64,000 nt of DNA from Sva-07 sp963717385 (GTDB lineage Bacteria > Actinomycetota > Acidimicrobiia > Acidimicrobiales > Ilumatobacteraceae): NCBI GenBank assembly GCA_963717385.1, contig CAVQWE010000003.1, positions 62,001 through 126,000 on the forward strand, written 5' to 3'. Both the position numbers and the translations under genes were made by a program. This document shows, in pieces, positions 61,843 through 64,000 of the stretch. Within the stretch, counting starts at the first letter, position 1, and the number at the start of each line of letters is the position of its first letter. Under the pieces are notes generated by a model. The model worked only from the letters and a program-made list of their open reading frames with translations, did not search any database and had not been told where the DNA came from.

Positions 61843-63321
61843 ATGACCGACGCCAGTGCCACCGTGTCCGCCGTCGCCGTTTCGACGGCCCGCTCTGCCC
61901 CCAAGACCGCGACAGCGGTCGGTTGGGCCGTCGCGACGAAAGGCGCGGTACCTCGCCAGCTCGGGTTGAGTCGCTCGGCGCTCGAGGCGAACGGGTTCGA
62001 GGGCAAGGTGGGCCAGGTGCTGGCCGTTCCCAACGGTGATGGGGTCGCGGTTGCAGTCGGCATCGGCGACCCCGCGACGATCGATGCTGCCGGGTTGCGC
62101 TCGGCCGCTGCGGCCTTCGCGCGGGCCGTTCCGAAGCACGCACAGTTGGCCACGAACCTCGCCGACGTCGACGGCGTCGACCCGCAGGCTGCTGCTCAGG
62201 CGGTGACCGAAGGGGTGTTGCTCGCCTCGTATCGCTACACCGGGCTCAAGAACGACCCGAAGAACGCCTCCCGGCTCGAAGCGCTCACCTTGGTCGGTGG
62301 GGCCAAAGGGGCCAAGGACGCCGAGCGTGGCGCCGAGCGCGGCAAGGTCGTGGCCTCGGCCGCAGCGTTCGCACGCGAACTGGCCAACACCCCACCAACC
62401 CATCTCAACGCCAAGGACATCGCTGCGAAGGCGGTCGAGCTCGGCGCAGCCGCTGGTCTGCAGGTCGAGGTGTTCAACAAGGATCAGCTCGAGCAGATGG
62501 GCTGTGGCGGTCTCCTCGGTGTGAACCGGGGCTCGACCGAGCCGCCGCGAATGGTGAAGCTCACCTGGTCGCCCAAGAACCCGACCGGTCACCTCGCCCT
62601 CGTCGGCAAGGGGATCATGTACGACTCGGGCGGCATCTCGCTCAAGCCGAGCGACAACTTCCACCAGAACATGAAGATGGACATGTCCGGCGCCGCCGCA
62701 GTGCTCGCCACGATGGGGGCGCTCAAGGAATTGAAGGTCAAGACCAAGGTCACGGCCTGGCTGATGTGTACCGACAACATGCCGTCAGGCAGCGCGCTCA
62801 AGCTCGGTGACGTGCTCACGATGCGCAACGGCAAGACCGTCGAGATCCACAACACCGACGCCGAAGGTCGTCTCGTGCTCGCCGATGGCCTCTCGCTCGC
62901 CGTCGAGGAGGCCCCCGACGCCATCGTCGACATTGCCACGCTCACCGGTGCCGCCCTGGCCGCTGTCGGTGACAGCATCGCTCCGGTGCTCGGCACCAAC
63001 CAGGCGCTCGTCGATCAGCTGATCGCCTGTTCGAACGCGACCGACGAGCCGATCTGGCAGTTGCCGCTCGACTCGAAGCGCTATCGCAAGCTGCTCGACT
63101 CGGTGGTGGCCGACATGAAGAACATCGGTGGGCCGTACGGCGGCACGATCACCGCATCGATCTTCCTCAGCGAGTTCGTCGACGACGTCCCGTGGGGGCA
63201 CCTCGACATCGCTGGACCGATGATGGTCGCCAGTGACGAGGGCATCTACGCGAAGGGTGCCACCGGGTTCGGCACCCGGCTGCTCATCGACTTGGCATCG
63301 AACTTCACACCGCCGAACTGA
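61843..63321 (+). CDS. pepA: Leucyl aminopeptidase (M17)
   Basis: Dinuclear metal aminopeptidase that removes N-terminal residues in peptide turnover. The 492-residue product has an N-terminal macro-like domain and a C-terminal catalytic domain. Metal and catalytic residues are visible in LVGKGIMYDSGGISLKP (Lys and Asp), KMDMSGAAAV (Asp) and the diagnostic NTDAEGRLVLADGL (Asp and Glu, with the bicarbonate-binding Arg). Divergent from the amino-acid importer, it fits a peptide/amino-acid supply neighbourhood. ATG at 61843, with an upstream open frame of 22 codons that I discount. The frame is intact. Confidence 0.94.
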   Translation: MTDASATVSAVAVSTARSAPKTATAVGWAVATKGAVPRQLGLSRSALEANGFEGKVGQVLAVPNGDGVAVAVGIGDPATIDAAGLRSAAAAFARAVPKHAQLATNLADVDGVDPQAAAQAVTEGVLLASYRYTGLKNDPKNASRLEALTLVGGAKGAKDAERGAERGKVVASAAAFARELANTPPTHLNAKDIAAKAVELGAAAGLQVEVFNKDQLEQMGCGGLLGVNRGSTEPPRMVKLTWSPKNPTGHLALVGKGIMYDSGGISLKPSDNFHQNMKMDMSGAAAVLATMGALKELKVKTKVTAWLMCTDNMPSGSALKLGDVLTMRNGKTVEIHNTDAEGRLVLADGLSLAVEEAPDAIVDIATLTGAALAAVGDSIAPVLGTNQALVDQLIACSNATDEPIWQLPLDSKRYRKLLDSVVADMKNIGGPYGGTITASIFLSEFVDDVPWGHLDIAGPMMVASDEGIYAKGATGFGTRLLIDLASNFTPPN

Positions 63322-63326
63322 GACCG

Positions 63327-63962
63327 CTACCGGTCGGTCTCGAGCCGGAAGGCGTTGTCGGCGACCTCCGCAGCGACGGCGTCCCCGACGCCGAGTGCGA
63401 CCAGACGGTGTTCGATCATCGAGGGCTCGTCGCCGAGGTCGAGCATCGTCGCGGCGAGACGGTGTGCCCGGCTGAACTCGTCGATGGCGGGAGCAGGTTG
63501 CATCCATCCGGCGTGGGCGGCCTGTAGGGCATCGGGCATGCGTCGCAGATGGCGAAAGCTCACCGGCGGAATCCGTCGTCGTACGGCGAGCCCTCCCTCG
63601 ATCGGGTGGGCGAGGCCGAACATCACACATCGCTCGAGCGCTTTGCCGAACGGTGAGGATCTGCCCGCGGTGAAGCTCAGGCCCATCGCCCGCGCCGTGG
63701 TGTCGAGGTCGAGGTCGTAGCCGTCCGGCGACTGTTCGAGCCCGGCGATCAGTCGGCGCAACAGCCATGTTGCTGTCGGTCCGAGGACCCCGAGCCAGAA
63801 GGTTTCGACGTAACGGGATCGGGCATCGAAGCCATCATCATCGACAACGGGATCTACCCAGGGACGCACGATGATGGATCCGGGACGAGCGCTCGGCCCT
63901 TGGGGTGATGCGTCGGAGCTGGTGATTGGAGCGGTTGCCGTGGTGGCGGTGGTGTCGGACAT
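63327..63962 (-). CDS. Conserved hypothetical protein
   Basis: No named family recognised. The product is 211 residues. A low-complexity Thr/Ala/Ser N terminus of about 30 residues precedes a helical protein with RYVETFWLGVLGPTATWLLRRL and LDTTARAMGLSFTAGRSSPFGKALERC, which could be a winged-helix-like fold. A HPIEGGLAVRRRIPPVSFRHLRRMP segment follows, then a C-terminal helix. The start has one of the strongest ribosome sites in the window (GAGGGAGGT, five bases before the ATG). This supports expression and shows that the gene is complete although near the window edge. Convergent with pepA, 5 bases apart. Confidence 0.7.
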   Translation of the reverse strand: MSDTTATTATAPITSSDASPQGPSARPGSIIVRPWVDPVVDDDGFDARSRYVETFWLGVLGPTATWLLRRLIAGLEQSPDGYDLDLDTTARAMGLSFTAGRSSPFGKALERCVMFGLAHPIEGGLAVRRRIPPVSFRHLRRMPDALQAAHAGWMQPAPAIDEFSRAHRLAATMLDLGDEPSMIEHRLVALGVGDAVAAEVADNAFRLETDR

Positions 63963-64000
63963 GGGGACCTCCCTCGGGGCACACGTGGAAGGGAGGAGTC

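Noticed and set aside
1..64000. tRNA, rRNA or known riboswitch genes
   Set aside because: No T-loop/acceptor pattern, rRNA-like stretch or recognisable riboswitch core was seen on either strand. A covariance-model scan would be needed to exclude divergent RNAs.

Overview
The window reads as a chromosomal segment of a high-GC actinobacterium. An Acidimicrobiia (Ilumatobacter-like) lineage is my best guess. That placement is an inference from gene content: an actinobacterial DUF3039 protein, a homodimeric AceE-type pyruvate dehydrogenase combined with a SucB-like E2, an ImuA'-ImuB-DnaE2 mutasome with actinobacterial LexA boxes, and start/stop overlaps of the GTGA and ATGA type. I saw no rRNA, tRNA, CRISPR array, transposase or phage genes. 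Coding density is very high, and no stretch above 300 bases lacks a plausible gene.

Layout. 0.1-5.2 kb: surface-glycan genes (two glycosyltransferases, a methyltransferase, coiled-coil helpers) plus an HhH-GPD DNA-repair-like protein. 5.3-9.3 kb: aceE, an SGNH hydrolase and RNase HI. 9.4-12.7 kb: a large secreted SpoIID/peptidoglycan-binding/SGNH protein with C-terminal repeats. 12.8-18 kb: an SDR, argJ, a MarR regulator, an SRPBCC protein, an FAD oxidoreductase and a nucleoside-diphosphate-sugar epimerase-like protein. 18-18.6 kb: a lipoprotein redoxin with an in-frame UGA. 19.2-23.9 kb: lpd, E2 and a fused lipB-lipA, forming a lipoate/dehydrogenase operon. 23.9-30.8 kb: a SWIM / DUF5691 / MoxR / DUF5682 / VWA cassette. 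30.9-39.6 kb: an Nfu-N protein, a CarH-like B12 photoreceptor regulator, imuA', imuB, an atypical response regulator, a NUDIX protein and dnaE2. 39.6-47.7 kb: a heavily frameshifted accessory stretch (TetR, enolase-superfamily enzyme, thioesterase, TPR regulator, TIGR03086 protein, cupin, methyltransferase, UspA). 47.7-52.4 kb: NUDIX, DUF3039, malic enzyme, MFS, HD and DUF4031. 52.4-52.8 kb: an ArsC-family gene with UGA at the catalytic Cys codon. 52.8-56.4 kb: a heterodimeric ABC exporter. 56.5-61.7 kb: a YceI protein and a polar amino-acid ABC importer. 61.8-64 kb: leucyl aminopeptidase and a conserved hypothetical.

The most striking observation is two probable selenoproteins. A TlpA-like lipoprotein redoxin (17991-18639, minus) has UGA in place of the first Cys of its CxxC motif. 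An ArsC/Spx-family protein (52413-52793) has UGA in place of its catalytic Cys. Each UGA is in frame with conserved sequence on both sides, and each is followed by a hairpin at the spacing expected of a bacterial SECIS element.

Two further patterns cut across the window. First, many genes between 9.4 and 47.7 kb carry single-base frameshifts, nearly all of them apparent one-base gains, while 48.2-61.6 kb is almost clean. This looks more like local sequence error or microheterogeneity than real pseudogenisation, so I give composite coordinates for those genes. Second, a family of palindromes with core GGGTC-W-GACCC or GGTGTC-N-GACACC sits at stop codons, often between convergent genes, and also inside the SWIM gene.
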